64,000 bases of DNA. Origin: Ridgeia piscesae. Taxonomy: Eukaryota > Annelida > Polychaeta > Sabellida > Siboglinidae. Under the pieces are notes generated by a model that was given only the letters and a program-made list of their open reading frames with translations, did no database searches and was not told the origin of the DNA. Both the position numbers and the translations under genes were made by a program. Where the stretch lies: contig JAODUO010000079.1 of NCBI GenBank assembly GCA_025642075.2, positions 378,501-442,500 of the forward strand, read 5' to 3'. Below are positions 30,297 to 45,400 of this stretch, one piece after another (within the stretch, counting starts at the first letter, position 1; every line of letters starts with the position of its first letter).

Positions 30297-33200
30297 TGAA
30301 ACACGCGATAATTTAGGTGATTAAAGATATTGCTGGGCTTCCCTGGTTTGTGTCAGTACATTGCTCTTAAAAGACAGTAGTTTTTTATTTTAAAATGTGC
30401 AAATCGTCGACTTGAATTAAGAATAACATGGATGCATTATATGTTTTATTCACACCAAATTGTTCTCTTGGTTCTAAATGTGCCATTGCTCTAGAAAAAA
30501 AGAATCATGGAAATGAGATGCGTATATATACTTCTATCAAAAAGGGAAGCCCAGTATATATTTGAGCAGCATTTAAAGTAGTTCTGAAGTGAAAAAGGGA
30601 ACCAGTTGTTTAACAGATGAAGCTGTTCACAGTGGCTTGTGTCAAGTGTAGGAAACTGGATGTATTCAGGGATTCACAACTGACAACACATTTAATTTAT
30701 CAGGGCAGCATGAATGACTTGCATTACCAGTGGTAAGGAAAACTGCCTTATTGTAGGAGAGGATAGAATAGGTTTAGTTTACTGTCTGTACCAGGAGTAG
30801 CGTAGTTGTGTTATGATTTTATGGTTTATGTCGTGATTTGGAGAAATCGTGGCACTGTTTAGTGGGAACACAACTTATGTTGTTATCGTGTTGTAGAAGA
30901 ACTTTCAGTGAAAAGGTCAGTAACTGAACATACTGTGTACTCAGCATTTGGCATTCAACATTTCACGTTCAACATTTGGCATTACAACATTTTCTGAGCT
31001 GCTGAAACACATTGAAGTAATCCCTCAGTGTAAGTTGTTACTGATATGTACATGTATAAATTATAATTAATATACTCCCTGGAGTTAAGTGTGCTCATGT
31101 GTCTGATTCTAATAGAGAACTTTTCAAGAAACAAATGTTTTATAAAGTTGCATGATGTTAGAAATTGACTGATCAAACACTGCCTGATGAAAGATTGACC
31201 ATTGAGTAGAAATGTTGTTACTTTGGTAGCAGTCCAACTGTGCTGTTGTGTGTCAGTGGTGACAGACTCATGTTTATACAGCTGTTGTACTCCTATCATG
31301 TTTTGGTAATAAACACGTATACACTGAATATGTGCTCAACATAATGCTTTTAGCGTTCGGATATTATTCTTTTCAGTAATGTTATAATGTTTGAACTATT
31401 ATATTTGACCCAATCTTCTCAGACTTATACAGACATATAAAAATGATTAATAACTGCCCATTATGATTGCAGCCCAAAAGAATATTGCATGAACGCTGGA
31501 CTATGCATGATTGGTGGCAGTTTGGTCATTGTGTATATTAATTATCTGATACCAAATTCAAATGTAAGACAATATATTATAACAATAAGATATAATTTAA
31601 AATTTGCTGTCTGCCAAGTAGTGCCTAACACAGCACACCCACAGCCATGATCTCCATTTAGTTTTCACTAAAAACCTGTACAATTTGTAAACAGAACATG
31701 CATTTTTGAAGAGCTTTCTTGCTGAGGTGGACTGCATTGTCTGCAATACCATTTGAATATTTCAAAAAGCCGAATTCAACAGTTCCTGCTACAAAGTACA
31801 GCAGGATTACTCTAATCCAATACAACACCACAGGCAGAGGCAAATGTTTTAGGTTTTATGGGCATATAAACCGATCATTACGGATATTTATAAATTTGAC
31901 AAAGCAAATTTCGGACGAGATGAATGTGAAAAAGATAGTTGACCAGGCGCAAGGGGACAAAACAGTATGCACCGTGGGAAACTGAATAGATGGTCTACCG
32001 TTAACTTAATGTTCTCAATCCTGTAGTAAATATGTAGAAGGCATAATGCGTGCTAACTTGTGTTTGTACTGACCGTGTGTGTGCATATGCAGTTAGACAC
32101 ATAACACAAATTCTGGACGTTTTACAGACAGCCGAAAGTTATTTTTATGTGACAAAGTACAGTATACTGGCATTTTAATACCACCAGTATGATGTTGCAG
32201 TTAGAACTTAATTCCATGGTAACACTGTCACTCAAATGGTTATTCTGAAGCAGAAACACCAGACAGGCTGAACTACTGCAATGACTCTGCTAGACACCCA
32301 AATAAAGTACACAAATAATTGTTATTGTATACAAAGGTATCTGTTTTTATTGTTTTTTAATATTACCTTCTCATGACAACACCATACATGTTGAAGTTTA
32401 GTGCCTGCCAAAATGTGTTTAGTTTATTAAGCTTGGAACAATATCTGCAATTTTAAAGATTCCAGCTGAAACAAAACAAACTTGATTGCTAATGATGATT
32501 TGATTGCTATCCTTTGATGTTTCACTTTACCACGTTTGAGACGGCAGACGTTCTGTTACAAATTACTGCTCAGCCAATTCTGGGTGGAAGAACTGCCACG
32601 TCAACATTTTGAAGTAAAGTGTAAAAGTACTTTGAGCAGTCCCGAGGACCATAATTTTTATATTGCGCTATATAAGAACTTACCTTTTTTACTTTTAAAA
32701 CTATTTTATAAAGTTTGGTTTTTGTCATGGGCACTTTCTAAATATGATGGCAGCCGAGACTGATGGCTGGGGTCTGTGTACTGCCAAGGTGACGTACGTT
32801 CAAGAGGTTTCAAAAGGATTTGATACAGTGAAAACAGGAACACTTGATATTGTTAAATGTTTTAATGTGCTTCCTGTGAGAAGAAACAATATATATATAT
32901 ATATATATGTATACATATATATATATATATATTATCTAAACAATTCAAACCATAAACTGATATAAGATAAGAACCTCTTGGTGAATCTTCCGAGCTTCCT
33001 AACTGGGTCAAGTTGCACAGGTCCAATCTGCCAACTTAATGATTGACAATTAAATCTAAAATCTACTGACAATGTCACAGGCAGAACGAACAGATTACAA
33101 TTAATATTATATTACTATATTAATAAAAACTCTAATCTGTCAATGAATAGCTTTGTTTTGTGGCGAAAATGCTACAATACAATAAAAAAAAGCATCCATG

Positions 33201-33496
33201 CGGGAAACGATGTATACGAATCATGTAACATGTCCACCCAATAAACGCACCGTCATCTCAGAAAATAGCTGACATGTTATCCTGGTAATGTTTCTGAAAA
33301 GTGACACATCAAATGCAGTAATTGGCACATCAAATGCAGTGAATAGCAGGTTTGTGCCTAGTCTATAGTCTACACTAGTGCAAGTATAGACGGAGGTTGA
33401 TGATTAAGTTACGAGTGGAGATATCTACAGGTGCAGGAGATACAAATCGTCGCGGTCCAACAGATTTGCGTAGTATGAACAGTTGGAGGAAGTAGT
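30297..33496. other. GPATCH2 3' flank and intergenic region
   Basis: The first part is presumably GPATCH2 3' UTR and the last part 3' UTR of the minus-strand YeeE/YedE gene. A (TA)n microsatellite lies at 32888-32931. Short open frames (30982-31299, 31719-31985) show no recognisable motifs. No other gene seen. Confidence 0.6.
32888..32931. repeat. (TA)n microsatellite
   Basis: Alternating ta interrupted by gtataca; intergenic. Confidence 0.9.
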
Positions 33497-36400
33497 TCAG
33501 TACGTCCCCAGCAGGTATTTCATGCCGAACCCTGTTGCCATGCCACCCCCAAACATGGATGCCGTTGCTATGAGCGACAAGATCGACATGAAGCCCATGC
33601 CTGTGATGCCATGACCGCTGAAAAACACAGTCATAGAATTATTGTGGTTCTTCAAAGCGTTGGTAGAAATAAAATTGCAGACATACATTAGTAATTCAAG
33701 TGAAGCTCGGCAGAAGTGCCATGTACATTGCCGCAGTTCCTACATTGTGCAAATCCAGGCACAAACAAACATTTGTTGTCCAACCAAAATATTTTTTCCC
33801 TGTCTTCATCTAAAACGTACGTGATAACGTCGTAATACAACAAATTATTCACAGATTTTATACAATACCCATATGTCTACTTAACCAAAAGTATTTCCCT
33901 CTAAGAAATTAAAACGAATCTGTCCTCCCTACCCAAACAGTTGCTGACATGAAAAAAATTATATCTTACATCTTTTCCATTTCTGTAACCTTTATACATA
34001 AATATTGAGGTTCGTGTTGATATTTAACAACTGAACATATAAGAGTAATGACCTCACTTCCTCGCTGCAACAACGTCTCCCATCACACACACAGTTAGGG
34101 AGAAGCAAGTATTCCACCTACCTTGTACATCCACCCGCGATTCGTGCCCCCAGCATGAGCAAGAAGCCGCCACAGAACGCCTGACTGGTGCTGACACCTG
34201 TCAGCGTGCCCAGAGTGTTGGACAGGTGGGCCGACATGAAGGCACCAGAGAGTGCGGATCCCACGTATAACACCTGGCACAGACAACAAACTGTCATGCT
34301 GACACGAACACAAACAGTCACGGATCGCTCTGATGAAACACAACACCCTGAGCAGAGGTCTTAGGCATAAGTCTTACAGATTTTTGCACATACGGATATT
34401 CATAATTTTGAAGTCATTTTTTTGGATGAAATGGGGTAACCATAAACAGTATGAGAGCCATCATCAGGATGACTGAAATGGATTTTTAATGGAATAATTG
34501 AATCACTGAAGTTGGGAGATCACCACATTACTATTCTATTTGTAGTATTCTTTTATTATACTAAAATATATTCAAGCATATTTTATTCCACCATTTTAGA
34601 CCAATTTATCTACAAAACTTACATCTGAGAATATATATTAATATTATTCTTGTACAATCTTGATAGTTGATATACCCTGGGGTAACAAACAGTCACACTG
34701 ACACAAGCTAAGTGATACTGCAATGATTTCTTTGAATTACTGTAAGTCTGAGGTCCTGAAGCTGTTAATGTTTCTCCTGGGCTGACAACTCCCACAAACC
34801 CAACTTACCAGGTATAGTATCTTAAAACAGTGAAGTAAAATACTGAAAAGTGTACTTCCAAAACTGTTAATGCAAATGGTGATAATTTTTTTAACTATGT
34901 GGATCAAACTTGAAATCATTCTGACAACTTTTGATCTGTGGTGTAGAATGTTGATTGCAGGAATATTTTAAAAGCCAGCAAGGTTTCCCAGGTCGATAAT
35001 AATAATACTACAGGTATCGCACGATCTCTAATTAACCGTTAATCAATGCACTCACAATTTACATATAAATAAACAATTTCAAGTATGTATTTGAATTTAA
35101 ATAAATTAATTGATAAGATAAAACATATAAATATATAGTTTTAGTAGGTTGACAGGACATTCACTGGGAGACACCTCAGACCTACCTGCCACCAGCTCCT
35201 GAAGCCTCTCTGGAACGGCACCATGAACGATGGACACAGTTTCTTGAGTGGACCCACAAACACCTGGGAGGTGAGGGTCACCAGACTAGAGGTGCCACCT
35301 AGTGTTTCCGACAGACCTACGATTAGTGGGATCTGTAGGGCTCCAACGGTGATGCCCGCAACCCATGGGGGCCATGCCCTCATGCCCAATACAGCCAGAT
35401 CAGTGCCACCAGAAACCTGCAGCGAGAAACACAGTTGGGGGTGTTGTAATTACAGTTAAGGGGTGTTGTAATTACAGTTAGGGGGTGTCATAATCACAGT
35501 TAGGGGGCGTTATAATCAGTTTGGAGGTGTTATAATTACAGTTGGGGGTGATATAATCACTGTTGCTTCATGTCAAACCTATCATTATTTAGTTAATCAT
35601 AAATCTGTCCACATATATGGGACACAAAACTGCTATAAGTTGTGTTGTGTGTTGTGTGTTGTGTGTTGTGTGTGGTGTTGTGTTGTGTTGTGTTGTGTTG
35701 TGTGTGTGTTGTGTTGTGTTGTGTTGTGTTGTGTTGTGTGTGTGTTGTGTTGTGTTGTGTTGTGTATTTTGTATTGTATTGTATTGTATTGTATTGTATT
35801 GTATTGTATTGTATTTATTTCCCACTCCCCAGGCCCAGACGACCCAGAGACAGGAGGGATGACAGGACAACACATGTGGGTAATAAAACAACAAGACAAT
35901 AAAAACAATAAGGAAATACATAGATAAAACCTAATATACTACCACTGGTAGTCATCATCCATTGTAGATGTGTTTTAACATTGTAGGTCTAACGGTTTCA
36001 ATCACAAGTTAATACAATTAAATATAATATTGTTGAAAATAATGTACTTATAAGAACAATAAGAACAATAATTACAGTACTCAGCCAGGGGAAAGGAGAA
36101 TATAATATGGTCCTCCGTAAAAGCGCATTAAACATTAATAATCCTTCAGTTCACAGAGACAAGATGCAAGAGACTTTATAGAATTACTAAATCACAAACG
36201 TCCTGTTGATGTAAACTAAGAGTGGTTTGTGCTCCTGTTAGCGTCTTACAACGAGACACTTTGACTGTCCACAAGTGTCATATTAAAGGGATGTAAAGGG
36301 CCATTTCAAAACGCACAGCAGATTACACAAACTACACCAATATTACCAGATTTTCAAACTCTTGGATGGTCAAAATCTTAAGACAATGTAAGGCAATAAA

Positions 36401-39400
36401 ACATACTCGGATGCATTAGAACACTTGGACATTACCTGAACCTCTGTAGTCCAAGGCACAAGCATCTCGAAGGCTCCAACCAGACCAGCAAACATGATGA
36501 TGATTGGCATCGCTGTCACATAGTAGGGGGATTCTTTCCACCTAAACAAACATGATGGTTATTGATAAATATATTACTTATTTATGTATCAATTTTAATT
36601 TATTTTATCATTGCTTATTACAGGAACATAATAAACTATGCCCAAATATAAACTGGTAACTGCTTTGTATATTAGGAAACATGGTAACAAAATATAATGT
36701 GAATCCATATTTTTATTAACAGTGAAAATGTACCAGTAACAGTAAATAATTTTTTTTAACACAAATGCAAGAAAAGAGCTAACGTAAAAGGTACAAAAGG
36801 GAGGCATACCCCCAACTGCCCAACTCAACAAAGGAAGCATTCTGAAGTGCTTCTACTGTTATCATCACCCTGACACTGTACACGTACGGATTGCTGGACT
36901 CTTCAATGGAAGGCTTTGTGAGGGAGTCAAAGACGGGCTTGAGGAAGCTGTAGACGACAGTGGCCAACAGACCACCCAGCAGTGTGTACTCTACACAACA
37001 GAAACACCAGCATTCTTTGGTGTAGCACATTCAAATCCTAGCGGTACGTTTTGCCCGGTGTGTCATGGAAATAGTGTCCATGGCAATGGATATTTGTGTT
37101 TTTGAAGAAGAAAAAACGTGAATTTAACAAAATATTTTGTTTAAGGATGAATTATACTTAAGAGCTCATTATCTTAGTGAAATGGCCACCACTGATGTTT
37201 CTTATCAATTAATTGTGTTATCTGTTAAGGAGACAACTACTCGGAAATATCGGTTTATATATATTTTTTGGCATAATTTTCCATTACTATGTTCATATTT
37301 CTTTCTATATATAGATTTACAGAAATCTTGTTGTAAATGACTTTATTGATGACTGTGTTAGTGTCGTTTCGTTTGTCTTGGTACAATTAGCAGAAATTAG
37401 GAGAGTTTATCGCGAGCAGGCTTCACAAAAATCACACAATTTTGAATTCCCCACACTCCTTGTCCTCCTGCCCTCTGATTGTTTTGTGCGGCCATCTTGT
37501 TCTACACGCCATCACGGGGAAAACAAGACTGCAACTAGCAAGTGTACTTTTGTCTAAGGCACTAATATTGTTAATGACAACAAGAGTGTACAAACTAGGG
37601 AACAGACAGTCAACATCAATACAGTTATTACATTACATGTTTTTATTGAAAATTCGTACAGCTTAAAAATCATTAAGTGTCTGATGGTTTTGTATAATAC
37701 GTTAGTTTTTTAAATCAGTGTCATGTATTTATGGATTTAAACTGGAAGATGCAATAGTTCGGCAGTGACATGTATTTATGGATTTCATTATTTATATTTA
37801 ACACACTTGTCATCACTGATGGAGACATGTTCCTGACAATCGTATACATAAACTGAATAACTACATATGTATTCATATATTTTTCTTAATGGCGGAATGA
37901 ATAATTTCTTGAGACATTGGTCAGTGTGCTGTGCTTGGAGCTGACAAATCAGACAAATTGCAAACTTGTGTAATTTTACTTGAGTCGCCTGCATGACTAC
38001 CCCTGGGTACGTCCTTACCGAGCCAGCAATGGGCATGCCAATGCCAATGAGGAGGCCACCGAGGGCGGAGGAGGTGATGCTCTTACACGACATGCCGCTG
38101 TAGAAGTCGTCACACACGCGCTGGAAGCGCTTCCTCGTGCCGGGATACGTCGCAAGGATCACCATACTGAGCATGCCTGAGGGAGAGACCTTGTTTATAT
38201 GGGAGATGGTAATAAATGCAGAATAAGAAATGTTAATTAAATAACTGCAACTCAAGCACACCTATGTTGTTGGAAGATTCTGTTGTGTAAATTCATGAAA
38301 ATTGAAATTACATGGTAGTGTTGTATGGCTTAAAAGGTAAATCAGTAAAACTATCAGTAGCTGGGCAGTAAAACGTTGCCGTTGTGACATACAGCCAAGA
38401 TAAGACAATGTTGACGACACAGTAGATAAGGTTATGTACAGTTCATGTACAGCAAACCACTTCTGGCCAAATGTTCTGTCGTGACATTTTAACTCATGTA
38501 CAACCACAGTATGTGAAATTGCAATTTACAAGTGAGTTTGTAAACATCTACCATGTGGGATTGTGCAAGTTACATGCAATGATATGACTGATGACCACTG
38601 TGTCACTGCAACTACACTGTCACAGACACGGCATGTGTACCTGAGAACACTGTCACTGTGACAGTAACCAACCTGTCCTTGTTACCTTACTGTCACAGTG
38701 AATGCCCTTATTGCCATACCCTCATTGATCTCATTGTCATAGAGACTGCCCTACCCTCATGACTTCACTGTGACAGTGACTGACCTGTCCTCACTGTAAT
38801 AGTGACCTGTCTTCATGACCTCATTGTAACAGTGACTACTTTGCCTCATGACCTCCCTGTGATAGTGACTGACATATTATCATGACCTCATCATGACAAT
38901 AACTAACCAATCCTCATGATCCCTCTATGACAGTGACTGACCTGTCCTCATGACCCACTGTGACAGTGAATGATCTATCCTCGTGACCCCCCCCCCCCGT
39001 GAGAGTGACTGACCTGTCCTCGTGACCCCCTGTGATAGTGACTGACCTGTCCTCATGACCCCCATGTGACAGTGACTGACCTGTCCTCGTGACCCCCCTG
39101 TGACAGTGACTGACCTGTCCTCATGACCCCCATGACAGTGACTGACCTGTCCTCATGACCCCCATGTGACAGTGACTGTCCTGTCCTCATGACCCCCATG
39201 TGACAGTGACTGACCTGTTCTTGTGACCCACTTGACAGTGACAGTGACTCACCTGCAGATACAGCTGACAGAAACATCTTGAGCATTGTGAAGTTCTTCA
39301 TGACCATCATGTCGCGGATGACTGCTGGCTCATGTACTGCAACAACAACAACCAGCAACTGTATCAGTGTCATCACTTCACAGTCTGTTGGGACTGGTTA

Positions 39401-42400
39401 GTTGTTGTCTTAATGTGATCAGTAACTCACATCAGATCAGAAATTGATTGAAAGAAGTGACCACCAGCAAACAGTTTTACTGACTCTATCAAACAGAACA
39501 GGCCTTTTTCAATTTAAGCCCCAATTACATTTAAATAATTACAACAAAATTGTCAATAAACAACTAATTCAGATATCTACACCAAACGACGAGCGTTTTA
39601 TACTTAATAAAATTTATATATGATACTATTTGTTGTGTTAATAAATAAATTTAGATAAGATCATGGAGGAAAGAAGTAAGAAGTTACATAACGAACAAAT
39701 GATGTCAGGTAAAAAGTTGTAATATGTTAGGGAGAAAGATGTCAACTGGTAGCAATGATTAAGACAAATACCACATTCAACAGTTATCTATAATCATATA
39801 AAATCGAAAGGATTTGCTTGAAAACAACACTCCTTATCAGTCAACAGCAACCACAAACATGCTTGTACTGATTAATTCTTATCTCAAAATCATGATTTTT
39901 ATTTACATTGATAATATTCTAAATTGACCCAGAGTCCAGTTCTTGTCACACGTCACACAGTGTTCTATAATGTGTAAGTACTATTACTATATTTCTCTGT
40001 CTGTCTGGTAAAAAATTGAGTTGATAAATTTATTAATTTAAGAATATAATTTAAAATCATAAATTTATATAGTTTTATAATACCCAGAAAGAGACAAGTA
40101 TGTGTACCCATTTATATTGGACTTGTTTTATTGGCAATGACCAATTATTTCATTACCACAGGTAAGTACATTTAACAATGTATTTAAAGTGACTAATAAA
40201 ACCTTGAACTGTGGCACTCACAATAAATATGAGCCACTGAAGCAGGGTGGATTGGATTAGAAGATATGAGGTGTCCAAACTTTTTCAGGTCAATAATTCC
40301 AAAAAAAAACTGTTTGGTCAAATGTCTATTTTGTCTGGTCATTCTCACTATGACTCGGCACAAAGTTCTGGAATGTCACAATTTGCCCATCGGCTACAAT
40401 TTAGAAATCTCTCCCAAAGTGTGCACATTCCTACAAGTAAAACTGGCTAGTCATTCTGAGTGACAAGCCATTATAATCTCAACCATGAGAAATCAGTATT
40501 TATTGCAGTTTGTTGGAACACCTATTTTAAGACATGACCAAATCACATCAAAGTTCTGTTTAACTAAAAATGGAATAAAACATGTTCATTGTTTCGACAA
40601 TAAATCTTTTAAATCTATATTTATGCCATAATTGATGTTGATCAGTTATTGTTGTAATAATTTGTATTTACACTTTCAGAGGACAATTCAAATGCATCAA
40701 GTCTTTAGCAAGAAATGTTTCAAGCAAGTCACTGAAAGTGAAGGGTCAACATTTAGGACAATGATTATGAACTGGCTGGTAGCAAACTATGACAAATGTC
40801 TGAGCCAGTAAATGTACAGATGGGTGAGTGAGATCAAGAGACCATTTGGCCACAGATCAAGAGACCATAAGGCCACAGATTAAGAGACCACACAGCCACA
40901 GATTAAGAGACCATTAGGCCACAGTTAAAGAGACCATAAGGCCACATATCAAGAGACCATTAGGCCACAGATCAAGAGACCATTAGGCCACAGATCAAGA
41001 GACCATAAGGCCACATATCAAGAGACCACATGGCCACATATCAAGACCATTAGGCCACAGATCAAGAGACCACATGGCCACAGATCAAGACACCACACGG
41101 CCACAGATTAAGAGACCACACGGCCACAGATTAAGAGACCACACGGCCACAGATCAAGAGACCACACGGCCACAGACCAAACGCCACAGAACAAGAGACC
41201 ACATGGACACAGATCAAGAGACCACACGGCCACAGATCAAGAGACCACACGGCCACAGACCAAGAGACCACACGGCCGCAGACCAAGAGACCACACGGCC
41301 CCAGACCAAGAGACCACACGCCACAGAACAAGAGACCACACGGCCACAGATCAAGAGACCACACGGCCACAGATTAAGAGACCACATGGCCACAGATTAA
41401 GAGACCACACGGCCACAGATCAAGAGACCACACGGCCACAGATCAAGAGACCACACGGCCACAGATCAAGAGACCACACGGCCACAGATCTGTAGCTGTC
41501 TCTTAAACCCTTTCACAGTGAGTTGGTTCAGAATAAGTAATCTGAACTAGAGAGAGAGAAATAACGCACCAGGAATAGCAATCGCTTCCACAGAGAAAAG
41601 TTACTTTGGCCTTTAAAAAGCAGATTATACAAATTACATGAACAGTAGATGGCAAAGTTGTATATTTATTCAACTTCACCATCTAGAGAGCGTTAGCTAG
41701 CATCAACTGTGTCTCGAGACTTCATTGTAACCAGTTAACCCAGCACTGTAAGGTCACACCGAAAGACACACAAGAGTCAGACTATACTCGGCCAATACCA
41801 ACTATTCTGCACCAAGTTCGGTGAATCAGATTGGTTTTTCTGTTTTGGTTTCATTGAAAATATGGGAGATTTGCTCTTCCCACTGGGAGATGTAGTAGAA
41901 TTGTGGAAGTTTCCCAGTACATCTGGGAAACTTAACCTGTAGGGTACATTCACTTGATGGTAAACAAACACCATTTTTTTTCAGGATTAATTATTCTTCA
42001 CTTCACTTTACTTTATTGTCCTTAGAAAGGATATGCATTTTACAACTCATGATCACATCTAAAATATATGGGATGGTCTCAACAAAATGCAAATGAATTT
42101 CCAGATGTATACACTACAAGAACAATTCAATCGGGTGACATCAATATGACTCATTTAGCATTCAACATTCTAATGGTAAGAAGACACTGTGAAAGGTGGT
42201 TTAGAATATGACCATCTGTCAATTAGTCACACTATGGCTAATCTGCAGTAGCAATCAATAATGTTCTTCACATCACCAGTTGGATATTTAAATTTGGTCC
42301 ATTAAAAAAAATTGTAATTTTTTGTGGCCCTACCAAACATGGCATATGCACATGAGAGTACATGTACCAATAAGGTGGTAAATTAGTGTGTTGTGTTTCA

Positions 42401-45400
42401 TATACAAAATAGGTTAGCCATTTGCCATAGAAATCTGCCCTGTGTGTACAGTGTACTTCAGCCATCGTGTCAGTTTCTGTACACATGTGACATGCACAAA
42501 CACATCACTCCAGCCACTACTTCAAAACACTTCAGCATATGTCTGTCTGTCCATGTCACTGCAACATATCTTTTACAAAATAGTATCACATATCAGCTTA
42601 CATAAGTACAGAACTGTTATGGTGAATTCAGCGCATAATTCTGATGAATTCGGCTGCCGAAACATGATATCAATTTATCCTTGGTGAATTTGTCTCACAG
42701 GAAAGGTGATTGGATATGCGTGATTTACTTAAATTGGATAGTACTTCAGTTCTATTTACTAATAACAACATACAGTTATAACTCAATTATTAATATAAAA
42801 TATTCAGCAATAACCTAATACTGTTAACAGTAAATGTAAACATAACGAACTAAGCCACTGTCAAACTGTCTTTGGTCAAAAACACAAATCATTCAATTAC
42901 TCGAACCCACCTCCAAAAGACAAAGCAAAATTTGTGTAGTATTTGACTAAATTGGCTACCAATTCAATTGAAGTTTCTGCCTCAGTGAAAGTGACAGAGT
43001 AGCTAGCGAGTTACCCTATATATGACCCTTCACCGATTTAAGTGTAGTTTGAACTTCAGCAGCATCTATCAAACTTGGTTTCCCTCTCCTGTCCATGTCA
43101 TCACAAGTATATGAACAAACTGAACTCAGATTTGATGATTACATTACTGCGTGAGCAGATACTGAGTGTCACTTTTGTATATAAGCCAAGATCAAAACAG
43201 CAACAAATTAATACTCACTGACTTCACAAATACCTTTGTCTAATGATTATGTAACACACTATATAATATGTGTAATCATATTTGTTTGCATTCAATCAGT
43301 AACCAACATGTTCCATATGAAATATGCATTTTGCATGCATCGTGACCGATTACGATACCTTTTGCATACTAGAAAAGTGCCAAATTTACTAAATGTGTCA
43401 AACTTTTTGATAACGTAACATTAATTCTGAATATGTCAGTTATCATCTAGACTAAATGTTATAAACACAATGCAGTATTGTTAATAAATACTTCGATTCT
43501 AAAAAAACATGGGCCAAATTAACCTAACTTTATTTGGGCCGAGAAAATTAATCTTAGGCATAGCACTAGTAGGTATGTAAAAATCCACTAGATGGCAGCA
43601 TCGCACAGTGTCCGCATAACGCATTCCAAGAATGGCGCAGGTTTTTTGCCGCCCAAGCGACTGACTGGATCACATGGTCTCGGAAAACGGTGTGTTTCTT
43701 GCTATGCATACTAATTTTGTTTACTGTTGACATTGATATCGACCAATGAATGCCTTCAGATGATGATCAGCTGGAAAAATCTGTTACATTGGTGAACTTT
43801 GCATTGCGTTTATTTATTTTTTTAAATATATATATTAGCGTGTAATTTAAAACGTGTAACCCATATCTATAGCATCTTAGCTTTGTATATCAATGCAGGA
43901 CGCGAGGAAAACCCCAGACAACGGGCGGTATCAGGACAGTTTGGAGCGTTTTTCATGTTGCTCAGAGCTGCGGCCTGCGCTGTTCATAATTTATGCATTC
44001 AGGCGCCATTAACATTGCGTGGCATTTGCAACGGGCAACGTACGTGCAATCGATATTGTAATATGTGCCATCTTAATTTTATAGCTATCAGTTAAATATT
44101 AGAAAGTTATTATTAAATGTGTTGCATATGTGCAAATGAGTGTTAAAAGGAAACAAACAAAATTTCAAAACAGTTTAATTTACGGAATCAGGGCAGGTCA
44201 TCACGATTATGAGTCATTGCGACCTAATTCATTTTAGTCACTACAGAAAACTTTATTAATCTGATCAATCTACATCTTAAACAGTTGATTTTTTGTAAAT
44301 TGTGTAAACAGAACTTAATACAACTTCTCAAGAACTAACAACACTCTTTGTTCTGGAGAGAAGTATCTGGCATCGCAGTCGCTTCATATTCGTTGCTCAA
44401 CTCGAATGTTATGTGTGTATACACTTTGAAGACCATTGCAGTGTGATCTTGGGAAGTATAGATACTGCTACTACGGTACAATGTTTCCATTCTTCAATAA
44501 CTGGCAGGACTGGGACATCAGCGGAAATCGATGGCATGGAAATTGAAATGGTATTTTAACCGAGTGGACCAGTATATAATATTACTACATGTACAAGTAC
44601 TACTTAATGGCTAGTTATGCATAGTCTATACATGTTGCTCAATTGGAGTTATATGCAGTGAAATGTACTCACATAACAAAAGCTGCTATTCAACTGAGAA
44701 TTGTAGACATTGCTCCTGACATGGGTCGACTCATCAGCAAGTTGGAGAGTTCCCAGTGGACTTTCACAGAGAAATTATGAACTTCAGTGCTTATTGCTTG
44801 GACTTAATGCACATTAGTTATTACCTACAATGAAGCTTCAAACTATTCTTTAGTGCATATTGCATGGACTGATATCAATTGATTTATGAGCTTCAGTGCA
44901 TATAAGTTTATAACATGGGTTATGCACATTACGTATCATTAAAAAAAACTGGATTTACACATATTACCATCATGGTGTGTGAGTATACTTCAGTGAATGC
45001 TGCACGGACTTAAGCATGTGATCTATTATAATCATTTATATAATAATCTGCTCTTTTAATGTTAACCTTGGTGACATTATGAACCGGTGTTGCAGCACTG
45101 TTTACATTATGCCTAAAATTATAAAAAAAGTTATGATATCTCATGTTTTGTTTGTTTTTCTTTAACTTTATTTGGGCCGAGAAAACTAGTCTTAGGCTTA
45201 GTCTAGGGTTAGGCATAGCATTAGCAGATCCTATTCAACTCAAGTCAACTGTGAGCCGAATTCACCAGAAAGTTGGGCCGATTTCACTAGACCGAACTCA
45301 CGACACTCCGTGCGTACACTCAGTGCAGTGTCTAAGTCCTAGATACTAGTCGCATGCTTGTTTACTTGACCGGCAACTACTACCTTCGCCTACCTCGCCC

